This document shows, in pieces, positions 10,326-23,695 of a DNA stretch of 64,000 nt (position 1 is the stretch's first letter; each line of letters opens with the position of its first letter). The notes below the pieces were generated by a model. The model did no database searches. It saw only the letters and a program-made list of their open reading frames with translations, and was not told where the DNA came from. The position numbers and the translations under genes are program-made. Source of the DNA: Otis tarda. Taxonomy: Eukaryota; Chordata; Aves; Otidiformes; Otididae. The stretch is from contig CM048554.1 of NCBI GenBank assembly GCA_026413225.1, positions 74,516,463 to 74,580,462 on the forward strand. The letters are read 5' to 3'.

Positions 10326-13300
10326 CCATAGTCTCTGTTTATCTTGCCAAGGGACAGAAAGTTCCTAATGGAAATAAATTTATTTTCTCTGCTAGCTTTC
10401 TTGATTAAGCTTTTGCTGCAAGGGCTCTTAATTTCTCCGCTAAACAAGACTCTCTAATAGCCTTAGTAAAAAGATTAAGCACTGCTTTGTGCAGACACTA
10501 AAATTTTAAGGAGCTGTTATCTCTAGTTCTGTATAAAGAAGCATAACCAGACCCCTTCCTGATCCTATCAGCTCTATTTAGTAGGCCTTCATTCCTGTCG
10601 TGGTTGTATTTCTCTTTGGAAATTACCGTAAGAGGTACTGAAGTGCCTATTCCAACATCCAAGTCCTGACAGCCATGCTATCTGTGGAGGGAGCTCTTCT
10701 GAAATGTTGTCTGCTCTATATCAAGATGTATATGAAATCCTTCTGTCTTTTCGGCTAATTTGGAAAGCAATGAGAAGCTTCAAACTTTTGGATCCAGCTG
10801 TCACCACTCACGCAGGGTGACCTCACTGTGCTAGGCAGAGTTATATTAAGAGCTACTCTGAGCTAGCTCCAAATGAGATGATATGTCTACATGATATAAG
10901 TCAGAGTTCATAGAAAGAGAGAAAAAAAATTCATCAGGGTAACTAGTAGAGATGGAAAAAATAGGCTTTCAATCAATCAAAAATTTTCTGTTAATAGAGT
11001 CAACATACTTCAAAGTTAAATATAGGCTGAAAATATTGCTCTCAGCTTAATAATATGTTAATTGGTTAGACTGTGAGACAAGGTAGCTGGTAACTTCTAA
11101 AGTAGAAGACTGTTTCAAATGGAAAGAGACATTAAGCTCTTTATCTTGCTATCAGAAAGAGAATGGGAGAGAGGATTTATATCCTATAAGATACCAGTGT
11201 GGAAGTGGAAGAGAGAAGATAGCATGTTTAAAAAATGCTACTTCTACTGAAACTGTGATTATTATTTTCTTATTGACCTGTTGACTACAGAGGTGAAATC
11301 ATGCTTTAGCCAGGTCACAGTATGTTTGGTTTATGATACAGTAATCAATAGCCTGGAATGTGAAGATATTAATGTGGCTTGAACTGATAGAAATCCTTCG
11401 GTTTGACTTCAGTTGTGCATTAAGATGTGAGCTGCAATGGATGGACTGGTTATCCTTGCAGATGTTCTACACTATTGGCATCAATTTGCTCTACTGTTGG
11501 CAAATTATTCATTTTCAGCACCATTAGAGCTTTATCTTTTGATAGGAAGCCTTCACTGATCTAGTATTCAAACATGCATACGAGACTGTATCTTTGTCAA
11601 GGCCATTATCAATACACCGAGTAATAGTCAGATTTGACCAGTAAGTTACTTTCCTGAGTGGAGTTCAGTTTCTTTAACAAACACGCACTTCAACAAATGG
11701 TGATGGGCAATGTAAGAGGAGGCATTTGTTTGTCATGCAGATGACTGAATAAGGTGTAGGCCTGAAATTCATCCACTCCAACGCATATTTACTTGATTGC
11801 AGATGTGTTCACAGATTTTCTAAGTAGTTGAACATACATTAAAGGATTAGTCCAATAATTTTTCAATTCAGCTCAGGTGTTGTCAAGAACAATTTTTTCC
11901 TTGCCATTCTTAAGGGAATTAGTTTGCAGAATTAGTTCATCCATTGTACATGACTCTCTGCAATGATGAATCTGCTGCTTTTCCTGTCACAAATTGCTTG
12001 TTCGATGTTTTATAACTTTCACGAAGCGGATACATAAACTCATTTGCAGTAACAGTGAAGGATTGTTCTCTCTCCCTCTTGGATCACTGGGCAGCTTCTT
12101 TATGCTTTTGCTGTCTTTTCCATCAGTCATATCTATATTTGTTAAGAAGCTCCACCACAATTTCGATCTTTCCTTAATCAATAGAGAAGCCAGTCCTTCA
12201 CCAACTGGTAAGACCATCACAGCTGGGATCTTCAGCAAGAGGATACAGCTGAGTCACCTGTTCATATTTCTCATCTTGATGAGTTATTTCTAACTCCAGG
12301 CACAGGATTCATACTCTAGCTTCTTGAGATGTACACTGAAAGCAGCATGACAAAAAGACTGTGTATTTCTAACAGTGGTTTTGTATTTCCTGTTATGGTG
12401 TTAAATTATGTAACATGATCTTTACAGTTTACCTTTTTAAAATGTAAATGGCTAGGGGAAAATACCATTTATGGTGTTAGACCTGCTTTTACATTTAGAG
12501 TGACTGACCAATACAAACTGAGACAAAAGACCATGACTAATGTAGGATTTTTTTTTTCAGTGCAGTCCAACAATGTTATTGCTCTTAAACCCCCCACACA
12601 AGATGTGCTGGTATTTTCATTTCCATTTTCTGTTATTGAAAGATTTGGGTTATAGAATAAGCTTAGATGTCAGACATGATATGCCTGCATTTCAGCTAGT
12701 TACCATACTCCGTTATTTACTTTTAGCAACTGTTAATACTACAGCTGTTGAAATTACTAGTGCTTAACCTTCCTTTTTTATTAAGACATAATGGTTTTTA
12801 AGATTAAACTTTCCAGGCAAGGCTTCCAGACAGTCATGATGTGAGATACTGCTACCATCCTTTGACAGGATTTCACTAATTCCTGTATGAGCTATGAAGG
12901 ATGCATTGACAACAAGATTGGATTTGACAAAGGTTATACTGCTATACCACTTGTGAGTACTCCAATAACTAGCTTAATTTGTGATGTTAATTTTTCATTT
13001 GTGTGCTTCTTACTGACATAGCACCTGATTCTGTAATTAGGACAGCTTGAGGATGCTTTTTGTCACTGAAAGCAGATCGATCCTTTAAAGTATTGATTTA
13101 TCAGTGAAGCCTTCATGAAACACATTTTATACAGTATTGCCAACTTGATGAACTAGTCATAATTTTTTTTACAGTAGTAGGCATGTATCAGCATTTCCAG
13201 ATTTATTAAATTTGTCGTAAACTTCAGCACAAACTCTCGAACAGTGACACCTCCGTTAGTACTAGTACAACGGCACTAATAAAATCCACTTTTCCCTCTT

Positions 13301-14555
13301 AAGCAACACCAAGGAACAAACCACCAGTGATATTCATCGTTAATCCTGTAGTTTTACAGGATGTTTGTTAGAGATATCTGACTACACAAAAATGAGAGCT
13401 TCTAGAGATACGTGAGCCACTGTAGCCATCACCGTTTTCATCCCTTTCCTTCCTGGGCATAAATGTTCTTTCAGTTGATCAACACTGCAATGGGCTAACT
13501 CTGCATTAAAACTATCTATACAATAGCTTTCTATGGTGTGATTATATTATGACATCACTAGACAGAATTTTAAATTAAAACTCTTTGAGTATTTTACCTT
13601 CTGAAAGCTCTAATACTTCTTTTTTTTGATGTGTTGATCTAGGACCTGACCTACAAGAGTGGGAAGAGTAATGAGACTTTCATAAGATACCAAGTGAAGA
13701 AGATGAGTGCAAAATTGAACTGACAAGCTTTAAAGTGGTAATGTTCTTATGTGCACTGGTGTCAGCTGGTTGGAAGATTTGTGCTGAAAAGTGGTGCTCC
13801 AGTTAGAAAGTATTTGATAAAAGAGAAAAAAAATCTGGTTTTGGCATCTACCTTTGAAATTAATCACATTCTCCAAGAGAATAAAATAGATTGTTCTTTC
13901 CAATGTGAAGACATATCCATGTGTTACTAAAAATGTAGCCTAGGAAATCGTAGTCTAAGTATTCTGAACGTCTACTCGATAGAGTAAAGAATTTGGAAAA
14001 GCTTCCTAACAAAGGCAGACACAAGTACTAAACGAGCTAGTTACTGACTACATCAAGTTATGTAAATAAGACTGATAAAAAGAGGAAAGTACCTGGAAGA
14101 AGAAGTACCTACAAGGGCTTAAAATTTCCAAGTATCTTCTAAACAAGATAGTTTATATGGTCCTTGATTCACCATGTATAATTTTAATAAACATGGTTTA
14201 TCTTTGCTATTTAGGTTTTTTTTTCTATTCAAATTGTTTTGGAATCTAGCTAAATAATATGGTTATCATATACAATGCATACACATTTAAAAAATCATAT
14301 TTCTACATTTATGGTTGTTGCCCCAGGGAATTTGAAAGCCAGTTGTTGAATGAAGAGAGTTAATACAGTGATTCATGAAAATGGAAGGGGCCAAAGCTTA
14401 CCTTTTTAACTATAAAGTCTGGAGATACCGAACTAAGAACAATTCAATAAAGTGAAAGGCTATGTGTTTTGCCAAGGCAAATTTTGATCTACAATAAAAA
14501 TGATCCTCCGGTTGATGCCTTAAAGTCTGAAAACATCAAGTCTGTAGCCACAATT

Positions 14556-14600
14556 AAAAAAAAAATAAAATAATAAAAAAACCAAGCAAACAAACAAAAC
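14556..14600. repeat. A-rich repeat grading into (CAAA)n
   Basis: A-rich sequence with TAAA interruptions runs into three CAAA-type units. It is a simple repeat; no adjoining retroposon was recognised. Confidence 0.8.
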
Positions 14601-17354
14601 CCACCACAGAATACCTGAATTAAATTTTGGTAAATCTGAAAAATTTCTATAAACATTTGTTATGCAACAATTAAAACTAAGATGACAAGTTATTTACTCT
14701 AATGTGAACATGAAGATATCTTATGACGAAGTGTTACAACTTAACTTCAATCTAATTTTATGACAGACCTTCATTCTTTGACTGTGTACCCTTTAGTTAT
14801 CCAATAGTACAATATCTAGCAGTTTATTTTTCTACATCTTTAGCACTCTATAGGTTTCTACTGTATGAAAAAAAATACTTATTTCCGTGGTTCTGCAGCT
14901 CATGTATATATTCTGAAGAAGAAGGACACATACCCCAGATGTAAGTGTACGCTGATACTATAATTAATTTATGTATTTATTAAAGTTCTGTGTTCTCTGT
15001 AGGACATAACACTTTACAGGTGCATTAGAGGTCAAGATGCAGCATGGTCAAGGTGTAATTTCCTTTAAGTAGCAGAAATTAACCTTGAAGTATCACAGGA
15101 ATTATAACTATGGCATTTTTCATTCTACTCTGTTCTTACCTTCAGAGTGTCAAAAGAACTTATTTTTTGTTGCATGAAAGGAGAATACACTGTTCACACA
15201 TTATACATTGAAATGACTGAAAAGGAAAAGAAAACGACAAGTTTATAAAATGATCAGATTTGTTATTGAGAACTATTTGTGGATGACACTTTTAAGTGTG
15301 CATTCAAAAATAATTTATATCAGAAGGCTGAACATAACCAGTCATCTCAGGTTATTTCTGAACTGCTGCTTGCTTAATATTTTTGGAAGACAAGCCCTTT
15401 GGGGCCGACTGTATTTCTCAATACATCTGAATACTGTGGAAATCATAATATACGAGAGGAATAATAAGGATCTTAATTGATTAATAAGATTAGAATGTCT
15501 AGAAGGTGAAGGAAAGACAGAACAGTTCCCATGAACATTCAGTTGCCAATTAACATACAGGTGAGAAATATTTGAACATCTTCTTCAAGAATGGCAAATT
15601 ACATAAATGCTTATTAAATAGCTGAGGCATTTTATGTACGTGTTGTTATGGGATTTTTTTTTCCTCATCAAGCACAGACAGAAACAGAATGTATCTAAAC
15701 ATCCACTGTGTCTATTTTTTACACATTCCATAAGACTGATGCTCACAATCACTGGGCATATTGAATTTCTTCAGGACAGGCCTTCTATTATTAGAATTTG
15801 CAATGAGCACAGAGATAAATGTTTTTAGCACTGAAGTTTGTGAGCTAAACTACTGTACATTAGATCAAACATTCCTCCACTGTGATGGATGACTTCCCTT
15901 CAGCTCTAAACTTCTGAAGCTGTTCTGTTTATTTCATTTCAAGCTCATTTTAATCCACACTTGAAGGAGCCAAATCTATATTCAACACTGAGATTTCTCT
16001 GTGTTCCTGTCAAATCTTTCCCTTTATTTTGTTGCTGATGCTATTTAAAGGCTTTCAGCTAGAAAGCTTAGAATATAAAAATGTATACATTTTAATTTTA
16101 CATTCAATATGCAAAAAAAAAGCAAATATTTCAGTACCTTGCAACCACATAGTGTGTCTTACGTTCCTCTGGCTAAGGATTTATTTTGCCTTTTGTGAAA
16201 TGGTACATGAATTCATCACATCAGGTTAGCAAGCAAATTTTCTTTACCTGTTACTATCTTGAAAGTTAGCAAGTAAGAGAGAGGCTGCATTTGTATTTAT
16301 GTCTTCTTTCTTTCCACCAAACAATTTGAACCAATTGGCCTCTATATATTCAGAGATGTCTACAGAGCTTTGAGTATCAATAGTAACTGGAAGCCTCTAT
16401 TTTTCAGTTTAAATCCTTTGAATCTGCTGCCAATATGACACTAGGCCTCAAAAATGACTCATTATCTTCAACTGATCATCCTATGTCAAACACAATGTCT
16501 TAAGCACCAACCAAAACTAAAATTTTTCCTTTTGTATTTATGTTGTAGCATTTGTGGAAGACACGATCATAAGAACACAGAATTCTATTTTCACCATCTC
16601 ACCGCTACTGTCTGTAAGCTCATCAGTAAAAGCTAAACAAAGGGGTGTGCTTAGCAGCATGGTTCAGATCATAAGCCATTGGCCTGGTGTTTTGGTCTCA
16701 TAAGCATATTAGACAGCTTTAAAGGATTTGCATTTAACAAAACTATAAGGAGATTATTTACAGCTTCTTAAGCCACTGAAAAGTAATGTAAAAGCAATTA
16801 CTTTATTATTGGCCAGGCCAGACCACGTGGTAGCAGGCAGGACAAAAATCAAATGAGCATAGCACTTCAGCACTCCATTATGTGTTCCAATTACTAAAGA
16901 CTTTTCAGATATGTGGAGATTATCATGAAGTATGGGATAATGTTAGCTAATTTTTAACAAGGGGACATTTTTTTAATTCAATGATGGCTAGACATAAGGT
17001 CTTTGTAGGACTACAGTGATCTTTTGTAGTCTGAAGACTGCTGAAATTTTCTGCAGATAATGCATAGAGGTCCAATGTTTTCCTCCTGCAGATAAACAGC
17101 CATGGATTTATCATTTGATAATCAATGCATAGTTCAGTGGAAACAATTCTATTTGTCTGCATCTGGTACAGTTTTTATACTCTACTATATTTCACAAAGC
17201 ATTTTAAACAGTTCAGCTTGAAGAATCAGATGAGATTTTATTTCCAGAGTTTTGAAAATAAGATTGAAAATATTTGCTGAGTTTTTATCTAGAGGTATGA
17301 TTGTAAAACAAGTAAAACTATAAGTCTCCCTCCTTAAGTTTCTTTTTCTCATAT

Positions 17355-18745
17355 GAATCATAGAATGGTTTGGATTGGAAAGGACCTTTAAATTTCATCT
17401 AGTTCAACTGCCCTGCAGTGAGTGGGACACCTTCAACTAGATCAAGTTGGTCAGAGTCCCATCTAGCCTCAGCTTGAACCTGTCCAGGAATGGAGCATCT
17501 ACCACCTCTCCAGGCAACTTATTCCAGTGCTTCACCATCCTCATCATAAAAAAAAAATAAAATAAAAAAAAATCTGATGTCTAGTCTAAATCTACCCTTT
17601 TTTAGTTTAAAACCATTACCCCTTATCCTATTGCTACAGATCCTGATAAAAAGTTTGTCCCCATCTTTTTTATAGGTCCCCTTTAAGTACAGAAAGGCTG
17701 CTATAAGGTCTTCCAGAAGTCTCCTCTTCTCCAGGCTGAAATACTTCAACCCTCTCAGCCTTTCTTCACAGTGGAGGTGCTCCAGCCCTCTGATAATTTT
17801 CATGAACCTCCTCTGGACTCGCTCTAACAGGTCCATGTCTTTCTTGTGGTGAGGGCTCCAGAGCTGAACACAGTACTCTAGCTGAAGTCTCATGAGAGTG
17901 GAGTAGAGGAGCAGAATCATCTCCCTCGACCTGCTGGCCATGCTTATTTTCATGCAGCCCAGGATACAATAGGCCTTCTGGGTCAGCATATTGACAGCTC
18001 ATGTCCAGCTTTTCATCCACCAGTACTCCCAAGTCTTTCTTGGCAGGGCTGCACTGAATCTCTCCATCCTCCAGCCTGTATTGATACCACAGGTTGCCCC
18101 AACCCAGGTGCAGGACCTTGTACTTGGCCTTGTTGAACCTTATGAGGTTGGCAGGGGCCCACTTCTCAAGCTTGTCCCTCTGTATGGCATCCCATCACTC
18201 AGATGCATCAACCACACCACTCAGCTTGGTGTCATCTGCAAACTTGCTGAGGGCGCACTCGATCCCACTGTCTATGTCATTGATGAAGATGTTAAACAGT
18301 ATTGGTCCCAGTATGGACACTTGAGGAACACCTCTTGTCACTGACTTCCATCTGAACATTGAGCCATTGACCACCACCCTCTGAATGCAACCATCCAACC
18401 AATTCCTTATCCACCGAACAGTCCACCCATCAAATTAATATCTCTCCTATTTAGAGAGAAGAATGTTATGGGGATCCATGTCAAACACCTTACAAAATTC
18501 CAGGTAGATGAAATCTATAGCTCATCCCTTGTCCATTGATGTAGTCACTCCATCATAGAAGGCCACCACATTGGTCAGAAATGACTTGCCCTTGGTGAAG
18601 CCATGCTGGCTGTCTCGAACCACCTCCCTGTCCCCATGTGCCTCAGCATAGATTCTAGGAGGATCTGTTCCATGATCTTCCCAGGCATAGAGGTGAGGCT
18701 AACAGGTCAGTATATCATGCTTGATGTCCTCCTCCTTCTGTGGTT
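17355..18745 (-). mobile_element. CR1 non-LTR retrotransposon, 5' truncated
   Basis: This is the longest and best-preserved CR1 in the window. It begins at low coordinates with the complement of the CR1 3' end ('gaatcatagaatggtttgga', then 'ggaccttta', 'catctagttcaactgccct') and runs for about 1.4 kb up through the 3' UTR and ORF2 into the reverse-transcriptase domain. It ends near 18745, inside the N-terminal half of RT, so ORF1, the endonuclease and the start of RT are missing. 5' truncation of this kind is normal for CR1, which is copied from its 3' end by target-primed reverse transcription. Frameshifts and stops make it inactive. The A-rich run at about 17549-17572 lies inside the element and is a local expansion. 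Confidence 0.95.
17519..18720 (-). pseudogene. CR1 ORF2 reverse-transcriptase remnant
   Basis: ORF2 of CR1 encodes an endonuclease and a reverse transcriptase; only the RT and C-terminal part remain. Reading from high to low coordinates: a '[13 protein letters not shown]' type segment near 18690; '[11 protein letters not shown]' near 18600 in a shifted frame; an open segment 18195-18398 with '[20 protein letters not shown]' and '[12 protein letters not shown]', where FADD is the catalytic metal-binding motif (YxDD equivalent); then an open segment 17519-17989 with 'TLMRLQLEYCVQLWSPHHKK' and 'RGLEHLHCEERLRGLKYFSL', typical of the RT C-terminus. At least one frameshift separates these blocks. 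A second, overlapping frame at 17766-18032 marks one of the shifts. Confidence 0.93.
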
Positions 18746-21700
18746 TCTTTAGAACACAGGATATTTTACAGTGATTTCATACACATTTATTGAGAACACA
18801 GAGTAAGGTTCTACTGGCCAGGAATGCTTACAAACAAACCAGGAACATGTTGAGCTGAGCTCTTTTCGCTTCCTTCTCCCAGGTTCAGATTATATCCCAC
18901 AGTAGAAGGCTCACTCTGCATGGCAAATCACACATAGCAAGTCTGCATGCATGGGACAAAGACACATACTTCCAGCAGCATAAAATCTCATTAACTGGGA
19001 AGGAGGCAGAGAGCAGCTACAGTGCTGTGAAATAACCAGTTTTGTGTGGATTGCTAGAGGGAAAATAATGGGGAGATAAATCTAATAAGCCCAAGACTGC
19101 TATTAGTGTAATGCCTATTAAATTTTTTTCAAGTTTTTCATGTTCAATAGTGACTCCACATCCAAGTATTTTGCAACCCATCAGGGAGCCTAATTCTTCG
19201 TTTAGAACATATATGCTAACTGGAAAGGGAGTCCTGCTGTGCTTTATCTCCTTTCATTATACAGCCCCAAAATATGCATTTAGAAAAGGACATTTTCAAC
19301 TCATGTTTTGACTGAGATGAGCTAGGTCCACTAACATTGCTATCATACACATTCAAAGATGTCTGAGTTGTAACTGCACACTGTTCTGACCAATGAAAAA
19401 TTATTCTCAAATCTTCTCCAGCAATAGATATCCTAAATCATTCTGCCTTAATTAATATCAACTTATAAGTTTTTTCTGCAGGAGAGGCAGGACATCATTA
19501 CAGCAGTTCAAAAATGTTGGAACTCATACTTGTTTAATAAGAAATACTTGTATTTTCTGGATGCATTGATGATGTTATTTTCTTGAATAGCATATTGCTA
19601 TAACTTCATAACTGTGCATGGTTAAAGATAAGGTGACATAATTGTTGGCAATGGGAATATGATGCCTCTTTGCAGCAGTGAAGTCATAATATGATGTAAA
19701 TATATTCATTAATAAAAGGCTCAACAAAAACAGTATTTAGTTTTAAAGATGTAAAGGATATTAGTCAATTCCTGAACCTTGCACAGATGCACAGCACTGG
19801 GATGGATTCAGCTGAAATTAAAAAGGAAATAAATGAAGAAGATGATAATCAATAAAACTCATTGAATTAATTAGTATCATTGTGTAACCCTTAGGTAGCT
19901 TAGAGTTCTACAATATAGATTCCTTCAAGAAACTCACACACCTTACTGTCTATTTCAAAATAATTTTGTCTTCCAGTGTAAAAAAATCTTGTCAAAAAGT
20001 CCCAAATCATAAGAGCTTTAGTTTTTTTTTTCTGGAAAAATAATAAAAATAACTACAAAACTAAGTTTTGAAGAACAAGAATCCTGCAGAACAAACACTT
20101 CCTGGGAAGTTAATTATGAAAAAAAAAGAGACTGTGCTCTGCTTTTGTATGAAGCAATAGATTTTACAAGTTTGAAAAGCAGAGGAATTACTCAGTTCTG
20201 CAGCCTCTTCCAAGCAGGTCAGAGAGCGTGCCCCTGCAGACTGTGACTCTGTTGTGCATTAGGGATTGATGGAGACTCCACGAGCTCTCTCATGTGGATG
20301 CCTCAAATGTTCTCTCATCTGGTCATTGGCAAAAAGATTGGTGTGAACAATTATGTAAGACCTTCTGGCAAAATATATGACCCGGATGTTTTTGCCTCTT
20401 CTCCATTTGCTTAAACCAAAATACTCAAATAGCAAAGCAGTGATTAGGGAGAGACTGCTCCTTCTGTCATAGGTCAGGAATGTGATTGTCTGCTTTTAAG
20501 ATAAGGCTTGGCAAAATAATTTCTGGCCAGAGCCTTGGCACACTGAATCAGATAGGAATCTAATTGTGTCCTTTTTACAGCTGGTCTTCAAATACTTATC
20601 TGATGAGAGAACTGGCTGAAATTTCGCATTTGAGCCACTAAGTGCCATACAAGTCTGAATACCTGAAAGTCATGTCTTGGAGTTAATAAATTCTCTCTGG
20701 GACAAAAAAAAAATAAAAATCACCAAACAAAGGGAAAAAAAATCACCAAACAAAGGGACAAAAAAAAAGAGAGTTTAAAAAATGATCTTAGATTGCTCAG
20801 ATTTTGGTCACCTACTGGCTAATCATCTCCTGACTAATCCTCCATAAAGTTGAAGTCTCAGTGGTTTCCTTTTACCCTCTTCCTGATTGGAAAGTTATAT
20901 TCTTCCAGACAGGAAGCAGGAGCAATCTCATGTGACATGCACAATCATTAACAAGCACAGCCAGCACTTTGAAAAATGAGCAACAACAAAAGCATACTCT
21001 AAGGTTATGTACATTTTTCCTGTAAAATTGTTCCCTCATTTCTAGCATATTTCTATGAAGGACAATACAGAAAGTGTTGAAAGAGAGAAACGATATCTGC
21101 TTAGACAAGAACATGCTGATAAGGAGTGGCACATGTCATGACAGAAGCATTTCTTCTTAGCTCATTACCTCCCATTCTTTCCAATTTCTCCTCCTCAGCA
21201 TTATGCTGAAATATGACTGAAGCAGTAATAGTGATTAAAATGTCAGAATGCTGTATTTTTCACTGTCCATCTTATTTTTACCATCTGCTCAGATGTGTAC
21301 ATACAGTTACAGAGGGAAAATGGTAACTCAGTGAGGCTGAAGTTATTACCTATTTAAAAATGAGCATCATGCTTTGCTGCTTACTCCATGTGAGGATCTG
21401 TAAGTCTACACAGAGAGAGATGAGAGAGCTTGTCAGTGCATGTGTCTGCTTGTGTGTATGCCCATGCTATATGCAGTATAATCTTGTAATCATCAGAAGG
21501 CTTATTTTTGGTGGGGTGGGTGACACTTCATATGCATTTGGCAGCACAGCTTGCCTCCTTAGAAAACAGTTTACAATGCTGTTATTAAGCAGCATTAAGC
21601 ACCGAATGATTCTGCCTATCTGCAATGTAAAACATTCATGAAAATTTCATAGGTCCCTTTTTACAGCAGGCATGCTAAGTAGATTCTGTGCAACAGCATT

Positions 21701-23235
21701 ATGGCTGCATTTGCAATTTTATAGTTAAAAATATATTAGTACTTTAATTATTAATCCTAATACGCAGGGGTTTATAGTGCTCTGATAAAATAGACTCCAG
21801 AGCAGGCAAGTTCTCAATGAGAAAAGGCAAAATATATCTGGAATAGAAATCATCATTCCCTTCCCCTTGGAATAATGTAACTAATCTTCACTAAATTGAA
21901 TTCATTTAAGTTCTATGAATTCTGTCGCTAGGAGGACTAGCTTGTCCTCCATTCCTCCCCAAGACATACCTACCTGGGGAAGGACTCTACAAGATTCAAC
22001 CATCTATGGGAGAAGCCAGGAAAGAACTGTTCATCCTGTGCCTACACATAAGCAACCTGCAGGCTGCCTCACTTCATGAACGGTGGAGTTCCTCTACTAC
22101 TTCGTCATTGTGAGTGCTGCTGAGAAAGGGTAGGATATGGTGCGACAGCATTTGCCCAAGTTTGCACATGACTTCAGCTTCATCCTCTAAAAGGGTATCT
22201 GATCTTTCAGTCTAGTGACTAAAAGGAAGGCAGATGTCATTTTAAGGACTTCCTTTAGCTCACAGAGTACAAAAACAAGGATCTGAGCTACAATTCAGAT
22301 TAGATTGTGAGTCACTTAGGCATGAGTACAGCCTTTACCATGAGCAGGCAGCCACAGGAGAGAGCCTCTTCCTGCTGTCTATCTCCTATATCTCACAGAA
22401 GCTGTCAACAGCAAGCCAGACGATTCTACTACATGACTGTATGTTTTAGTATAGAGCTGTTATCTGGAAGTAAAAACAACTCTCTAACCATTATTTGGAT
22501 TTCTATAGCTCAGAGATGTCCTTGCATAGCATCACTTACAATAGTTTTAAAGACAATGTCTGTAATATGTAGACACTCCAAAAATCATCACTCCTGCAAT
22601 GTTTTCAATGGAAAGAGCAGCCAGTTTATTGAGATAACTGCTGTTTCTCTTTCACTGTTATCTTGCAGTCCTCTCTGTGTCTGCCTGATATCTCTTGCTT
22701 TTTAGACTGTACACTACAGTTATTTAGACTATAGCCTTTGTAGGGTATACTGTCTTCTTGTTAAGCATTCGTAAAGACTGCTTCTACTCTTGCAAATAAA
22801 ATGGTATTGTGTGTACTAGTCAGTCTTCCAGGCTAGAGGATGCAGCAGGACTCCCACCCATACACCCAAGTTTTCTCCCTTTCCAGGACATTCTTACCTC
22901 ACTATACTGTCATTAGGAACCATCCCCAACTTGTGCCATCCCTTGCAGCAGCCCCAGGCAATGTGTCAGCAATCATGACATGGCACAAGCCGAAACCCAG
23001 TGTAAGATGGTATGCTGATGACTAAATAGCTGTGGAAGAGCCTTCAAACGTGAATCTGCTTACAGGTGTTTCTACAGCACCACGGCATCCTGACATGCAT
23101 TTTGGCTTCTTTTACCTGCAGTGATAGTATTACTGAGGTTTAGAAGCAGCTCTGGTCACTAGTAAGCAAGTCACTAGGCTCCGTATCTGTGTTTCGGAGT
23201 AGAAAGATGTCTCTATTACATAAAAAGCAACTCAG
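18746..23235. other. Non-coding stretch
   Basis: No gene or transposon was recognised. The stretch contains a small A-rich tandem duplication (20704-20770). An AT-rich segment near 21690-21780 has several TAAT-type cores and is mentioned as a low-interest finding. Frames of up to 132 codons, such as 22307-22705, have no recognisable domain. Confidence 0.5.
20704..20770. repeat. A-rich tandem duplication, 23-base period
   Basis: The 16-base word 'tcaccaaacaaaggga' occurs at 20720-20735 and again at 20743-20758, separated by A-rich linkers, giving a 23-base period. The pair is bracketed by 'gggac' plus A-runs on both sides. It looks like a recent slippage duplication. Confidence 0.85.
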
Positions 23236-23695
23236 ATCATAGAATCATAGAATGGTTAGAGTTGGAAGGGACCTTCAAAGGTCATCTAGTCCAACCCCCC
23301 TGCAAGGAGCAAGGACATCATCAACCAGATCAGGTTGCTCAGAGCCCCGTCCAACCTGGCCTTGAATGTTTCCAGGGATGAGGCATCCACCACCTTTCTC
23401 GGCAACCTGTTCCAGTGTTCTACCACCCTCAGAGTAAAAAAAAAATTTTTCCTAATGTCTAATCTAAATCTCCTCCTTCTATTTTGAAACCATTACCCCT
23501 AGTTCTGTCACAAGAGGCCCTACTGAACAGTCTCTCCCCATCTTTCCTGTAGGCCCCCTTAAGGTACTGGAAGACCACTATAAGGTCTCCCCAGAGACTC
23601 CTCTTCTCCAGGCTGAACAGCCCCAGCTCTCTCAGCCTGTCCTCACAGGAGAGGTGCTCCAGTCCTCTTATCATCCTACAGTCCCTGAACAGTTT
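23236..23695 (-). mobile_element. CR1 retrotransposon, short 5'-truncated copy
   Basis: The plus strand starts with 'atcatagaatcatagaatgg', the complement of the CR1 terminal octamer repeats, followed by 'ttggaagggacc', 'catctagtccaaccccc' and the 3' UTR. It continues into the last part of ORF2: a minus-strand frame at 23459-23728 contains 'GLEHLSCEDRLRELGLFSLE' and 'DLIVVFQYLKGAYRKDGERL', the usual C-terminal CR1 sequence. The match is lost near 23695. The ends are clear and divergence is modest, so this is among the younger copies here. Confidence 0.95.

Larger units (their letters stand above)
8847..17354. other. Non-coding stretch between CR1 copies
   Basis: This stretch is AT-rich and contains no recognised young transposon. 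It holds the T-rich tract at 10272-10321 and A-rich repeats near 14556. The minus strand from about 13650 down to 11383 has a chain of protein-like frames broken by stops, described as a finding; I do not annotate it as a gene because stop codons are not clearly depleted overall. Open frames at 9034-9282, 15250-15480 and 15634-15828 have no recognisable motifs and are probably chance. Confidence 0.5.

Noticed and set aside
17991..18344. 117-codon plus-strand open frame
   Set aside because: Antisense shadow of CR1 reverse transcriptase.
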